Source: Symbiodinium kawagutii (Eukaryota; Sar; Dinophyceae; Suessiales; Symbiodiniaceae). From it: a stretch of DNA of 64,000 nucleotides. Both the position numbers and the translations under genes were made by a program. Location: NCBI GenBank assembly GCA_009767595.1, contig VSDK01003885.1, positions 69,477-133,476 of the forward strand, in the 5' to 3' direction. Below the pieces are notes generated by a model. It was not told the origin of the DNA and searched no databases. It saw only the letters and a list, made by a program, of their open reading frames with translations. This document shows, piece by piece, positions 25,268 to 37,700 of the stretch (its first letter is position 1; each line of letters starts with the position of its first letter).

Positions 25268-28200
25268 ATATATATATATTTGTAAAAAAATAGTTGAATT
25301 AAGAATAAATCAACAGATAAATAGAAACAAACAAGTAATAACATAAACAGACAAATGGCCAATAAGCCAAGATTGGTTGTTTGAGGCCTCGCAATGTTTG
25401 CAAGCAGAGGTGTCCAATACCGTTTATCAAAACCATGAGGACCCCAGCTACCTCATAGGCCACTAGCGCGGGTTGATTGTTGCACCCCTTGTTGAACCTT
25501 GGGTCCTGCACCGTTGCAATTCAACTCCCTCGGACGTGCAAGTGGGCAATGAGTTTTCTGGTTGTTCCGAAATTTTTTGTATGGGATTTTGGAAGTTTCT
25601 TTTTTATTCCCTGCGATTGTGCATACGTGAAGTACCTTCAAAAACGAGAAAAAGCCGGTGCTTTCCTGACACAGCATGGGTGATGGTGCTACAGCTACGA
25701 CGACAACAACAACTACTACTAGTACTACTAGTACTGCTAGTACTACGCCACATTTCAGCAATTGCATCGTTTGCTGCTTCAGGAAGTGACTCTGCAAATG
25801 TTGGTGAAAGCTCCTCGGTAAAGCAGTGCTATCCATTGCCCATGGTATCCCCATATAGGACAACGCTCGTACGTAATGGCTAGACAATAATGGTTACGTC
25901 ATATGATACCTCCATGATATGGATACTGTCAGGCCCCCATTGCAAGTTGTTGCTCCATGTTGGTGTGCCAGGAGAGGTGTCCATCGATGGAGATTCCAAC
26001 CATTTTCCAAAAGAGGGGGTCGTACATAGTTGACCTCATAGGTGTATACCCATATTTGTGGACTCTGACCTCGGGTTGTGCAGGAGATTGGACTACACTT
26101 GCTTCGAGTTGGCTACACTTACTATCTATTTTCATGGGCTCCTTACTCGTTGCGCTCTTGTTCAGTCCAAGATTGTAGTTGATAATCAATTAGTTTTAGG
26201 CTTGGGTGTCTGTGCAACCCAGACCTTGAGAGATCGTAAGCCGGATTTCGTTTTTCATTACGCACTGTGAGGGTGACACTGCGCATTCAGGATTTGAGGT
26301 TTTCAGTTTACAAATACACTAAGGATACAAGATGAAATGGTTGACACATGCCATTTAAACTAATTGGAGGCTTAGCATTTTCTTTTCCAGCCAACCAGTG
26401 GGAATGGTTGCCCTTCCTCAGTCATGGTTCACATTGATGGTAAATCACAGCTATTTATGATAAAACAGATGAAGGTTTATGTGTATAAATCTTCCATTGC
26501 TACCATTAGCCAATTGTCCATCAACAATACCAGCGTTACAATTAGACATCAACACCCAATGAACAGCTAGACCCTGCCCCACCAACCTAGCTGATCCTAG
26601 CTGGTACCACTGAGCCACGGTCACCCTTCCGAACCAAGAGGGTATACCCGTACCAATGGGGAAAGACCAACCACCACTAGAAGTCTTGTATCCGAGCTCA
26701 AATCTATCTTGAAAGCCAAAAAAGCCGGTTATGACATTGAAAATTCAACTGGAAGTTCCCAACGGATAACACCCTCTGCTTCCGCCACTACGGCATGCCA
26801 CGGTCACCGTGGTGGGCCATGGGGACGGCTGCTGGTGCTCCAGGCGGCCTCTGACGGCTGTTTGTCGCCGGCCGAAGTGCTGGCGCTGAAGATGAGCTTC
26901 GAAGACATCGAGAAGACGCTGGGGCCGTGCAGCCAGGGACGGGCGGCGCCCGGTGACGGCCATGGGGCGGCCATGGGGCGGCCATGGGGCCATGGGGCCA
27001 TTGGGGCCGTGGTTGATGACGATTGGCCATTTTCAGGGGGGTTAATAGTGGCTACTTGATGGTCAATTGATGGAGAATGAGGGTCAATTGATGAGTAAGT
27101 GATGGTTGATGAGGGTTAGATAGTAAATAGTGGTTGATGTTGGCTAGAACCATCTTTAATCGCCATGATTATGGTCGCAAAGATGTGCATCCGTGTTAAG
27201 CGTTGTCAGTTCCTGGTGCTTTGACCAGAATGCTAATGATTGATGATGGTCAGTCGTGTTGAATCATGGTGAGAGATTTTGCAATGTTGATTATGTCATC
27301 AACCATCATAGTGAATGGTTGATGAATGGACATCATATTTCAGCAAAGAACAAAGTTTCGCAAACTTACTTTCTTTCGCCATAAATGGTTTCCCAAGAAC
27401 AACACCAACAGCAACAACAATAACAACGAAAACAACAACAATGGCGTGTGTGTCATAGATGGCAACAACAACAGTTGTGCGTGTCGTCGGTGGTGCTTCC
27501 GAGTTGGAGACGCATGCTTAGCATGCTCCAACTCGGTTGGTGTGTCCAGTCTCCCCCCCAAAAGTAACCACTCACACAGTGGCATCACGATTTGGTTCGG
27601 CAGTCATCCACCAGTAGTTAGCATGGTATCTTGATGAATACAAATGAAACAGCAAAGCGGTTTACGGTAGGTGTAGTTTTTGAACAGTGGCTTCTTAAGC
27701 AACTTATATCAAGCGTATGGTAAAAGAGTCCAGGGCTGCAATCCCCAACGTTCTTTGCATGATTTGTAGTCAAACATGTGGCGTTTTAACGCGACGCAGT
27801 TCATTGGTATAAACCCCCGTGTTAAGATATGGCCTTTAATATTTGCATATGTATATAGACCAATATATGTATATAAATATATATCTATATATAGATGATA
27901 TATATATATATAAGTTAACTATAAAATTACATATAGATATGTAAATATGTACATATACAAATATACATGCATCCGGATAGAGAGTTGGCACTTTTGTATG
28001 GATGTTTCAAGCCGTTGACGGAGTGGTTCAACGTGATGGCAGTGGCCAGCCGTGGTTTGCTGTGCCTCTACACATGATCCAGAGGCGGGTATCCTCCTGA
28101 AGATGATCTTTCCATCTCTACTTTAACATTTGGTTGATTCACCTGAATAGCTTGAAAATCACCATATTTGATCAGAAAGCCCTGTGAAACCTCACAAATG

Positions 28201-28690
28201 GCTGATTTTCCATTGCCAGGTAAACCTACAAGAGGATAACGGGAGGGATATCCTTCGAATTCTCTACCTTGTTTGGAAGGGGTGCTGTCCTTCTCTACCC
28301 TCATTCTTGAAAGAACACCAGCCATCATTAGTCATCTTTGATGTGGCGCCAATGGCCCTGGTTGCCCAAGGAAAGACAAGGCAATGGTGGATTTCTTCCG
28401 CAAAGCTCGAAAAGTCACTGGACCGACGGCAGAGGCCTTTGGTGAATGACCGTGGAAATATCCCAATTGTCCTCCTCAAGTTGTATTTAAACAATCAAAT
28501 GTCAATTTTTTCCAACATGTGGATGGCTGGATATGGGCATTCGATGTGCTTCTTGCCATTAAGCAGTTGGTCCGCACCAAGTTGTGTGTGGCTGGGAAGT
28601 TTTCGAAGCCACTGCTGTTGCGCCCAGTTGTTTCCAATGATAAATTCATGGCGGATCGACCTGAAGACATGATGATACCACTGAAAGTCT

Positions 28691-28742
<52 letters not shown>

Positions 28743-31700
28743 CCACTTGTTCCCCCTAGTGTTTATTGGTTACCTATCATTGTTGGTTACTATGGCTTAT
28801 CATCACTCTCATCCGGCTGCCATTCTCACTAGACTGCCTTCTCTTCACCTGGGATGGCGCTAAGGAGGTGACCAAAGGAGACCCCCAGGCCATCTACAAG
28901 GACGGCTGGTGTCAGGATGATAAAATTGCTAGTAGTCGGTAGTATGTTGGTAGTATGTTGGTAGTATGTTGGTAGTATGTTGGTAATATGTTGTTAGTAT
29001 GTACGAAAAAAATCGGATGATGAAAGTTCTTCGTTGATATTTCCTCGCAATGGAAAGTTCATGTGGCGTTGGCAAGGCCTCGGCCTTGCCAGGTCAATAG
29101 CTGATCCCTTGGGCGATCGCTTGGGTGCTCTCTAGGTCAGACCCGGCTGCTCTATTGTTGTGCTGTTGATGACCCTTGTAGTCGTTGTTTGGCTAAGGTT
29201 GCTGCTGTTATTACTATTGTTTTTATTGTTGATGACTTGGCAGGGGCTCCAAACCTGTCTGATATACCATGGCATGGATGAAAGTGTTTAGTCATCACCC
29301 CCTGGGAACAAGACTCCTGCGGGGGTTTGGACATGACCAGCGAGCGCTTGCTTCCTTCATCAAATAGATTGCAATATTGTGTCAAAATTGGCTCAATGGT
29401 TTAACAGCAGTCATGCTGTCAATATACCTCACGGGTATCAGATATCACCTGACTTTCTGTTTCCACCTGCCAACCATCCATTCAACCATCCATTGAAGCA
29501 TCATTTTCATTGGTGATTCTTGTTTTTTCGCGTACTCCTGGCAGGCGGAAAGACACGACTGCCATCCATATCTCCATGTCCAACCCCAGGTGGCCCCCAA
29601 CAGGTTGCGAGGTGGCACAGCGACTGGGCCCCAGGACATCCGAATTGCCCATGTGTTACTCTACAGTTTCAGCGAAGTGGTGGGAAAGACCAAAGGCTTG
29701 GCGGATGCCTGGCGCAGATGTGGGGGGTCCGGTCCGGTGCTCGGAGGTGTGCCACTTAGTAACTGGTCACTAAGCATAGGGGACTCAGTGCTGACAGTGC
29801 CGATGACATGTGAGCTCTGAAAAGGACTGGTGCATGTTCTCGCGCGGATATATGTCATTTGTGTTTGGGGTGGTGAATTTTGGATGCTAGAAATTTAGAA
29901 ATTCAAGGAAACAATCCCTGGGACTAGATGACATCTGCGTTTCCGTTCAAGAGGAGAGCTTCAGGAGAGCTCTAGGTGTTGAGCGAGGCAGCTGTGGGGA
30001 TTCCAGGGGCGGTGCGTGGCTATCGCCCTCGGTGGGGGTCACCGGGTCGGATACGCATTCAATTGTTGGGTCGCATGCGCATTCAATTTGAGGGTCGGAT
30101 ACGCATTCAATTGGTTCACATTTTCTGAACGGATAGAAAGATTTCCATGTTCACATGTCATGTCATGGCACCGGATATTTGCATGGTTTCTGATGATGGC
30201 ATCGCTCGCTGCAGTGAAGGTAGAAGGTGAAATGCATGGCAGAGTCCTTTAGCATGAATTCGGTTGTTTAATGTTTAAAATCGATTCCTCGCACCTGCGA
30301 GATCACTCCGATGCAGATTTCAAGGCTGATCTCGTTTTTTAGTTTGGTAAGTCAGGTATCTGATATTTTCCCGATGAAGATTTCAAGTCTGATCTCTTCT
30401 TAGTGTTGTGGTTGATATAGACTATTTCCCCACATGTCCTGTGCTGAAGATCGAGATTCTGTATTGTCACCATGTTCTTGTCCTGAACGTTTTTGTGGAT
30501 AAACCGTTCCCCGTTTCCCCCCCAATGTCCGTTTCCCTCAGTGGTGTGTTTGATAAACCCTTGTGTGTCCCCTGTTCCCCCCCCGTTCCTTTCCCCTATT
30601 CATGTGGTTGATAAACGGTGGCGTCTCTGTTTCTTTCCCTCTGTCCCTTGCCCCTTTCCCCCCCTGTCCTTTCCCTTGTGATGTGAGAGGATGGAAGCAA
30701 TGCGTGTGCAGGTGACCCCAGTCCATTGCGTGCTCAGGTGACCCTGATTCTGCGTGCGCAGGTGACCCCTCCACCTCGGTGGGATTCTGGGAGGGATGGG
30801 GCAGTAAAAGGTGGGGAAACATCTGAGCGCGATGCCCAGGGCTGTGACGTAAACCCCAAATCGGGAAGGACAGGAAATGGCGGGGAAAACCTGCGGGTTC
30901 ACAGGATTAATTAGTGTCATTCCCTCAGAAACTGCGCCTCGGAGGTTTTTTTTCCCTTTGCTGGGGAGCTGTGGCGCCACAGTTGCCCACAGAGCTAGGC
31001 CAGTTGAGTTGTGCCCGGCAGGACTGACATTGCATAAGTTGAATGTGGGGAAGCCCCCCTTCACTGAAAAAGAAAGAAGCTGAAACCCATGGGTCCGTAC
31101 GGCAAATAGGCTCAAACACATTTATTGGGCCGCTGCTTTTTAATAGCAAGAAACTCAAACAAATTGGAACCCGAAAAGTTTCTTTTTTGATTGCGGAGAG
31201 TGGAGGCTGGATTTTACCCACGCGGCCTAGAAAGATTGGGAACCCATTGGTCAGTACTGCAAACACCTCAAGCACATTTGTTGGGGCGCTGGTTTTGTTC
31301 AATGAAAGAAATTTCAAACAATTGTTTTTTTTGTTTTTCTGATTCCGGGGAGCCCTCAAAGAGTGGAGGGTGGATTTTCCCCAGGTGGGCTGGAAAGATT
31401 GGAAAACCATTGGCCAGTGTTGCAAACAAGCTCAAACGCATTTATTGGGGCGCGGGTTTTTTAAGTAGTAAGAAATTTTGTGATTTCGGGGACCCGTCAA
31501 AGAGTGGAGGCTGGATTCTCCCAACAATCAAAGACACCGCAAGTTCACTTTGGTTCAGTTGATTCCCTTGATGTCACTTTGTTGTGTTTTCGAGCAAACA
31601 GATTCAGTGATGAATTGTGAGCAAGACTAAATAAAGAACATCTACATACAGGATCATTGTAAGGTAGCTTCCTTTATTGGAACAAAACGAGGTGGTATTT

Positions 31701-34700
31701 TGTAACCCATATTCAACGAAAAGAGGCACCTTGTTTTAAAACCATATTTAACGAGGCGAGGTGCTATTTTCCAAACAGTATGTAACGAGGTGGATGCTAC
31801 TGTAAATGAGCGCTCGGATTTAATCAGCAAAGTAGACGGGGTAAAAGTTGAAGTAAATTGCGCAGATTAACTTCCGATCACCATTGACATTACCCATCAA
31901 ATATCAACCATCATTACCCATCAATCATCAACCAGTGCGAAGAACTTTTGGTTCACCAGTTTTACCCATCGTTACCCATCAAAATCAATGATCAACCATC
32001 ATTACCCATCAATCATCAACCAGTGCGAAGAACTTTTGGTTCACCAGTTTTACCCATCGTTACCCATCAAAATCAATGATCAACCATCATTACCCATCAA
32101 ATGTCAACCCAGTTTTTGAAATTCATCAACCGTCATCCATCCCTTGCCTGGGCACGATGCTTCTCGTCACACCGAGGAGCAGGTGCAGCAGGAGATGTCA
32201 AAGAGCAGCTGGGCAGCAGGTGAGTTGGAAGAACTCGAATTCCAACGATCAGTGTTGAAAACTGGTACAGGTAATTTAAACCTGTGTATAGCCATGGCGA
32301 TTCAAAGATGTTAAGAATATACAACTGGGTCATATGATATTGTCTTTTTCAAAAAATGGGGCACCCCAAAAATTTATCCAATTTAGCAATCATTTCTCTA
32401 CAGTAATAACCCCGCAATTTTTGGAGGTTCACTACTTTGAGAAGCAACCATTCGTGGAACACATCAATGTGGATATGCCTCCAATAGATTGGTGACATGA
32501 CTGAAGGGAATTGGTCTATGTGAAGACCACTGGGAGTGTGACGATCAATTTACGCCAGAAAGGCTCATAGTTTCTCTACCAACAGTCATCAAAACTGTGG
32601 TGGGGGTGGGTTCCAGGGCAGCAATACAATTCAAAAAGTATTTAGGCATGGACGGAAACGAGTACACCAATGGTAATTGTTCTGTGAACCGAACATAGAC
32701 AACGATACAGGAGTGCAAAGGGACACTGGAATGCATATGACTAGAACTTGCTACTGTTGGCTATTCTTATTGTTCATTGTGCACTTATTGTTCTTATTGT
32801 TTAGCCCCATACACTGCGGCTACCTCTCGGTAGTTGAGAAGAGTAGGTCGTCCTCGTAAAGAGTGGGTACCTGAAGTTTTTTATAAAGCGCTTTCATTCA
32901 CAGGTAGTGTCGACAATTCGCTCTTTTTTGTCCAGAATGAGAAGCAGTGGCGCCAATTGTTTTGGAGCCGATGAATTGATTGGGGGCCAGTCAGGCAGCC
33001 TTGTAGCGCAATGTCTTTTAAGTTTACACGTTTGTGCATTTTGAGTTGGAGCTGCCCACGCGCCGCGCGGCGCACTGCTTGACAGACAGACAGATAGATA
33101 GACAGACAGACAGACAGACAGTGCACCGTTATGACTGGTTCCCTTGACATCTTGGTATTGTCGACTTCTTGCTATTATGAGTTACGATCCTACTGTTGTC
33201 GGCTATTAATTATTACGATTCTTGTGTGATCCTACTCTTATGGTGTCTTTTGGCTATTTTTGGGCTATGATCCTACTATTCTTTGCTATGTTTATCCTGC
33301 TATTGTTGCGGCCATGATCCTACTATTGACAGTAATCCAACGATGCAGCATGATGCTACCTGCTTCAAACATATCTGAATTCATTGGATCACTATCAGTT
33401 TCATCATTCTTTTTGATCATTAGTTTCCTATTAACCATGAGGAACCATTATTGACAATTACAATCATAACCCTTTTTGGTTACCCTTTAACCCATTTCTA
33501 TATCCCTATATATCTTATATCATTATGATCCTACATCATTTCTATGTCGTCAACCATGGTTACTTACATATGGCTGTGGATCAATACCCTGTATCCCTAG
33601 CTGTTCACATCCCATAAATTACGAAACTAGTCTGGCTGTTGTGATGTCACCGACCCATTTTTTCTGACTCATAGCCATATTTTGTCAAGCAGTTGGTTGT
33701 TCGCATCACCCCAATATTTCGGGACGGTTGGCTGACAAACTGCTATCCGTTTCATAGGGGCGCCCCCACGGCAAGGGTTGGTTGGTTGACTTGCCGCTGC
33801 AACCAGCCGAGGCGGCTTCTACCTGCCCCCTCCGCCCGAACTGGACGGCTTCAAGTCGATCTTTCAAGGACTCACTGAGAAGGCGCACGGGGCGTGCGGT
33901 ACCAAGCACCAGCGATGGTTGTGAAGCACCAGGGATGGTTGTGAGCAACTGATGATGATTATTTTTTATTTGGGGATCTATTATTAGATGATATTTTTTT
34001 TGTTTATTGATCTATTGATGGATCTATCATGGGTTGTTTTTTTTTTGGGATCAGTGAATGATAGATTCAGAAATCAGTGAAATGTCTCCAAAAATCAATG
34101 ATATCAAAAAGCATAAATTTTGGAGACCTTGCATTAATTGATTCTAAGGATCTATCATGGATTAGTTGGGATTGACGAGAGTTGATACAGATCCCTTCCG
34201 ATGAGTGATGATTAGAACACACAGCAATAGGGGTTAAGAACCAACCAGCCAATGTGCTACCGTCCACCATGGTTCCTAGCAGCGAATAACCAATCAATCA
34301 ACCAACCAACCAACCAAGCAATCAATCAATCAACCAATCAACCAACCAACCAACCAACTAAACAAGCAAACAAGCAACCAACCAACAAACCAACCAACTA
34401 ACCAATCAAGCAACCAATCAACCAACAGACCAATCAAGCAAGCAACCAACCAACCCATCAACAAACGAACCAACCAACCAATCAAGCAACCAATCAACCA
34501 ACAAACCAACCAATCAAGCAACCAAGCAACCAGCCAGCCAACCAACCAACCAATCAACCAACAAACCAACCAATCAAGCAACCAACCAACCAACCAAGCA
34601 AGCAACAAGCCAAGCAAGCAACCAACCAACCAATCAACCAACCAACCAACCAACCAACCAATCAACCAACCAACCAACCAATCAAGCAACCAATCAAGCA

Positions 34701-37700
34701 AGCAACCAACCAACAAACCAACCAACCAAGCAATCAACCAACAAACCAACCAAGCAAGCAACCAACCGACCAAGCAATCAGGCAACCAACCAAGCAAGCA
34801 ACCAACCAACAAACCAATCAACCAACCAACCAACCAATCAAGCAACCAACCAACCAACCAATCAAGCAACCAACCAATCAACCAACCAACCAACCAATCA
34901 AGCAACCAACCAATCAACCAACCAACCAACCAATCAAGCAAGCAACCAATCAACCAACAAACCAAGCAATTAAGCAACCAACCAACCAACCAACCATCCA
35001 ACCAACCAACCAATCAACCAACAAACCAACCAACAAACCAACCAACCAATCAAGCAACCAATCAAGCAAGCAACCAACCAACAAACCAACCAACCAATCA
35101 AGCAACCAATCAAGCAAGCAACCAACCAACAAACCAACCAACCAAGCAATCAACCAACAAACCAACCAAGCAAGCAACCAACCGACCAAGCAATCAGGCA
35201 ACCAACCAAGCAAGCAACCAATCAACCAACAAACCAAGCAATCAAGCAACCAACACACCAACCAACCAATCAACCAACCAACCAACAAACCAAGCAACAA
35301 ACCAGTCAACCAACAAACCAACCAAGCAAGCAACCAACCGACCAAGCAACCAATCAACCAACAAACCAACCAACCAATCAAGCAACCAACCAACCAACCA
35401 ACCAACGAAGCAATCAAGCAACCAACCAACCAACCATCCAACCAACCAACCAATCAACCAACCAAGCAGTCAAGCAACGAACCAACCAACCAACAAACCA
35501 ACCAATCAAGTAACCAACCAACAAACCAACCAATCAAGCAAGCAACCAACCAACCAACCAACCAACGAAGCAATCAAGCAACCAACCAACCAACCATCCA
35601 ACCAACCAACCAATCAACCAACCAAGCAGTCAAGCAACGAACCAACCAACCAACAAACCAACCAATCAAGTAACCAACCAACAAACCAACCAATCAAGCA
35701 AGCAACCAACCAACCAACCAACCAACGAAGCAATCAAGCAACCAACCAACCAACCATCCAACCAACCAACCAATCAACCAACCAAGCAGTCAAGCAACGA
35801 ACCAACCAACCAACAAACCAACCAATCAAGTAACCAACCAACAAACCAACCAATCAAGCAAGCAACCAACCAACCAACCAACCAACGAAGCAATCAAGCA
35901 ACCAACCAACCAACCATCCAACCAACCAACCAATCAACCAACCAAGCAGTCAAGCAACGAACCAACCAACCAACAAACCAACCAATCAAGTAACCAACCA
36001 ACAAACCAACCAATCAAGCAAGCAACCAACCAACCAACCAACCAACGAAGCAATCAAGCAACCAACCAACCAACCATCCAACCAACCAACCAATCAACCA
36101 ACCAAGCAGTCAAGCAACGAACCAACCAACCAACAAACCAACCAATCAAGTAACCAACCAACAAACCAACCAATCAAGCAAGCAACCAACCAACCAACCA
36201 ACCAACGAAGCAATCAAGCAACCAACCAACCAACCATCCAACCAAGCAAGCAAGCAATTATCCAGCCAACCAACCAATCAACCAACCAAGCAATCAAGCC
36301 ACCAACAAACCAACCAACAAACCAACCAATCAAGTAACCAACCAACAAACCAACCAATCAAGCAAGCAAGCAACCAACCAACCAACCAACAAGATGGCCA
36401 TGTGAACCTCCCATCCCGTTGCCCCCGCGACACGTTTTTTGCGCTCAGACACACGTGATCTACGCGGCGCGTGGCCTCATCGCCTTCTTCGGGTCCTTCA
36501 TCCTGGGATGGTTCGGCTTCCGTGGCTTGGCACCTGGCTTTCTTCAATCGATGGATTCAGGGGCGCGAAATTCAGGGGTTTCATTTCAGGAACGCTGAAC
36601 AGCTTAACATCGATGTCCATCACTTTCACGATTCAAGGTGCAGCTCTCAAGCGGAAGTAGCTAGATTGCTGGGTCATCCGTGAACTGGGCTATAGCTTCC
36701 CCATATTTAACATCAAGCAAATGTAGATAGACAGGCAAGACATGGATCTTACGCGGAAATGTGTAGTACTGGGGCGCATCACTGGTGTTCATTGCCAGCG
36801 TCACAATTGTTGTTACCTAATCCGCCATTGGGGGATAGATGGATGCCAACTGTGAGTTGAAATTGGATAAGTGCACATCCCAAGAAAGATTATTCAAGGG
36901 TCCAGTAAAGGATAGGTCGACCCGGTGGTGCTCACAAGATAGCTAAGTTTAGTTTACTAGGGTAACTACTCCGCTAATGGGAGATATGACTATAGTTAAA
37001 CACTTTATCAACCCATCTCACTAAGGGGTTATAAAAGTTATATCTACCATTTAGCTGGTTATTCTGGCTGGCTATCTACTGTAATCATTGCCCATTCCAC
37101 CTATCAACCAGCTGGGATATTGAGCATTATCAACCATTATCAACGGGTATTAACCAAAGTGAAGCATAGTTGACCATAGTGTAGATAGCATATTAACCAG
37201 CTTACAACTTGGGGGCGTCCCACCTTGGGGACGCCATCGAATCTGTGAGGCGATGTGTTTCCTCCCCACACCGCTGGTATTGCGAGCACCGTGCCCTTCC
37301 TCATCACCATGTGCCCTGGCACGGAAGGTGCGGAAGTTGCGGTGAGTTGGTAGGGGGCCATGGAACGATTCGGGGAACCAACAGACCTGGTAGAACCAGC
37401 AGCTTCGTGATCATGATTTGGAAGCACCATCGTTGTCACATTGTTTGCGCCGACTCGCAAGTCTTTCCATTTGGAGAGATTCTGCGCTGGCCAGTGCATC
37501 TGAGATGGGGTTCATGGTTTTCTCGATATCGTCGATTGTTTTCTTGCCAGGCATGCTTTGCTCGGGTGATAACGACTGGTTCGTGGCTTCAAACATTTTC
37601 TATCTTCCCCACCATTAACAAATGCTTGGTTGACTGATATTTTTCATAGGGATTCAAACCAGGCAGGGCTCAGGGCTTCCCGCAGGTGCACAAGGTTGAT

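Larger units (their letters stand above)
23368..26843. other. Intron-like stretch with large tetranucleotide microsatellite
   Basis: It holds AT/TATA tracts at 23490-23535 and 24000-24170, a family B copy at 24780-24872 and the CATC/TCTA microsatellite at 24979-25276. Open frames near 25453-25887 on both strands have no recognisable product. Confidence 0.5.
28909..33806. other. Long intron-like stretch rich in tandem repeats
   Basis: It contains an 11-bp repeat (28932-29002), a ~26-bp repeat (30048-30112), a C/T-rich tract (30505-30680), a ~160-bp decayed repeat (31060-31530), an 88-bp duplication (31905-32100), and family B (32338-32453) and family A (33566-33680) elements. A frame with [20 protein letters not shown] at 29636-29724 looks protein-like but has no good splice borders. 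Confidence 0.5.
33892..36448. other. Intron-like stretch filled by CCAA satellite
   Basis: The first 400 bases are T-rich intron-like DNA. The rest is the 2.1-kb satellite. No coding piece is supported. Confidence 0.7.

Noticed and set aside
24876..25346. Frames with HPSIHPSI and YLSIYLSI repeats, and a DGWMDGWM minus frame
   Set aside because: They come entirely from the CATC/TCTA microsatellite.
28495..28863. Poly-histidine plus frame and poly-methionine minus frame
   Set aside because: Produced by the ATC microsatellite at 28692-28741.
29590..29820. Plus frame with [27 protein letters not shown] as an exon
   Set aside because: Protein-like, but two other frames are also open and no donor with GT or GC fits. 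The 28833 and 33807 exons are already in phase.
34330..35457. Minus-strand frames of 227, 167 and 71 residues made of W, L, V, G, D and C
   Set aside because: They are translations of the CCAA/TCAA/GCAA satellite. The 160-bp unit is not a multiple of three and the pattern has no protein logic.
35404..36363. Regularly spaced repeats as a possible CRISPR array
   Set aside because: The copies are contiguous 160-bp satellite units without unique spacers, in a eukaryotic intron, with no cas genes.
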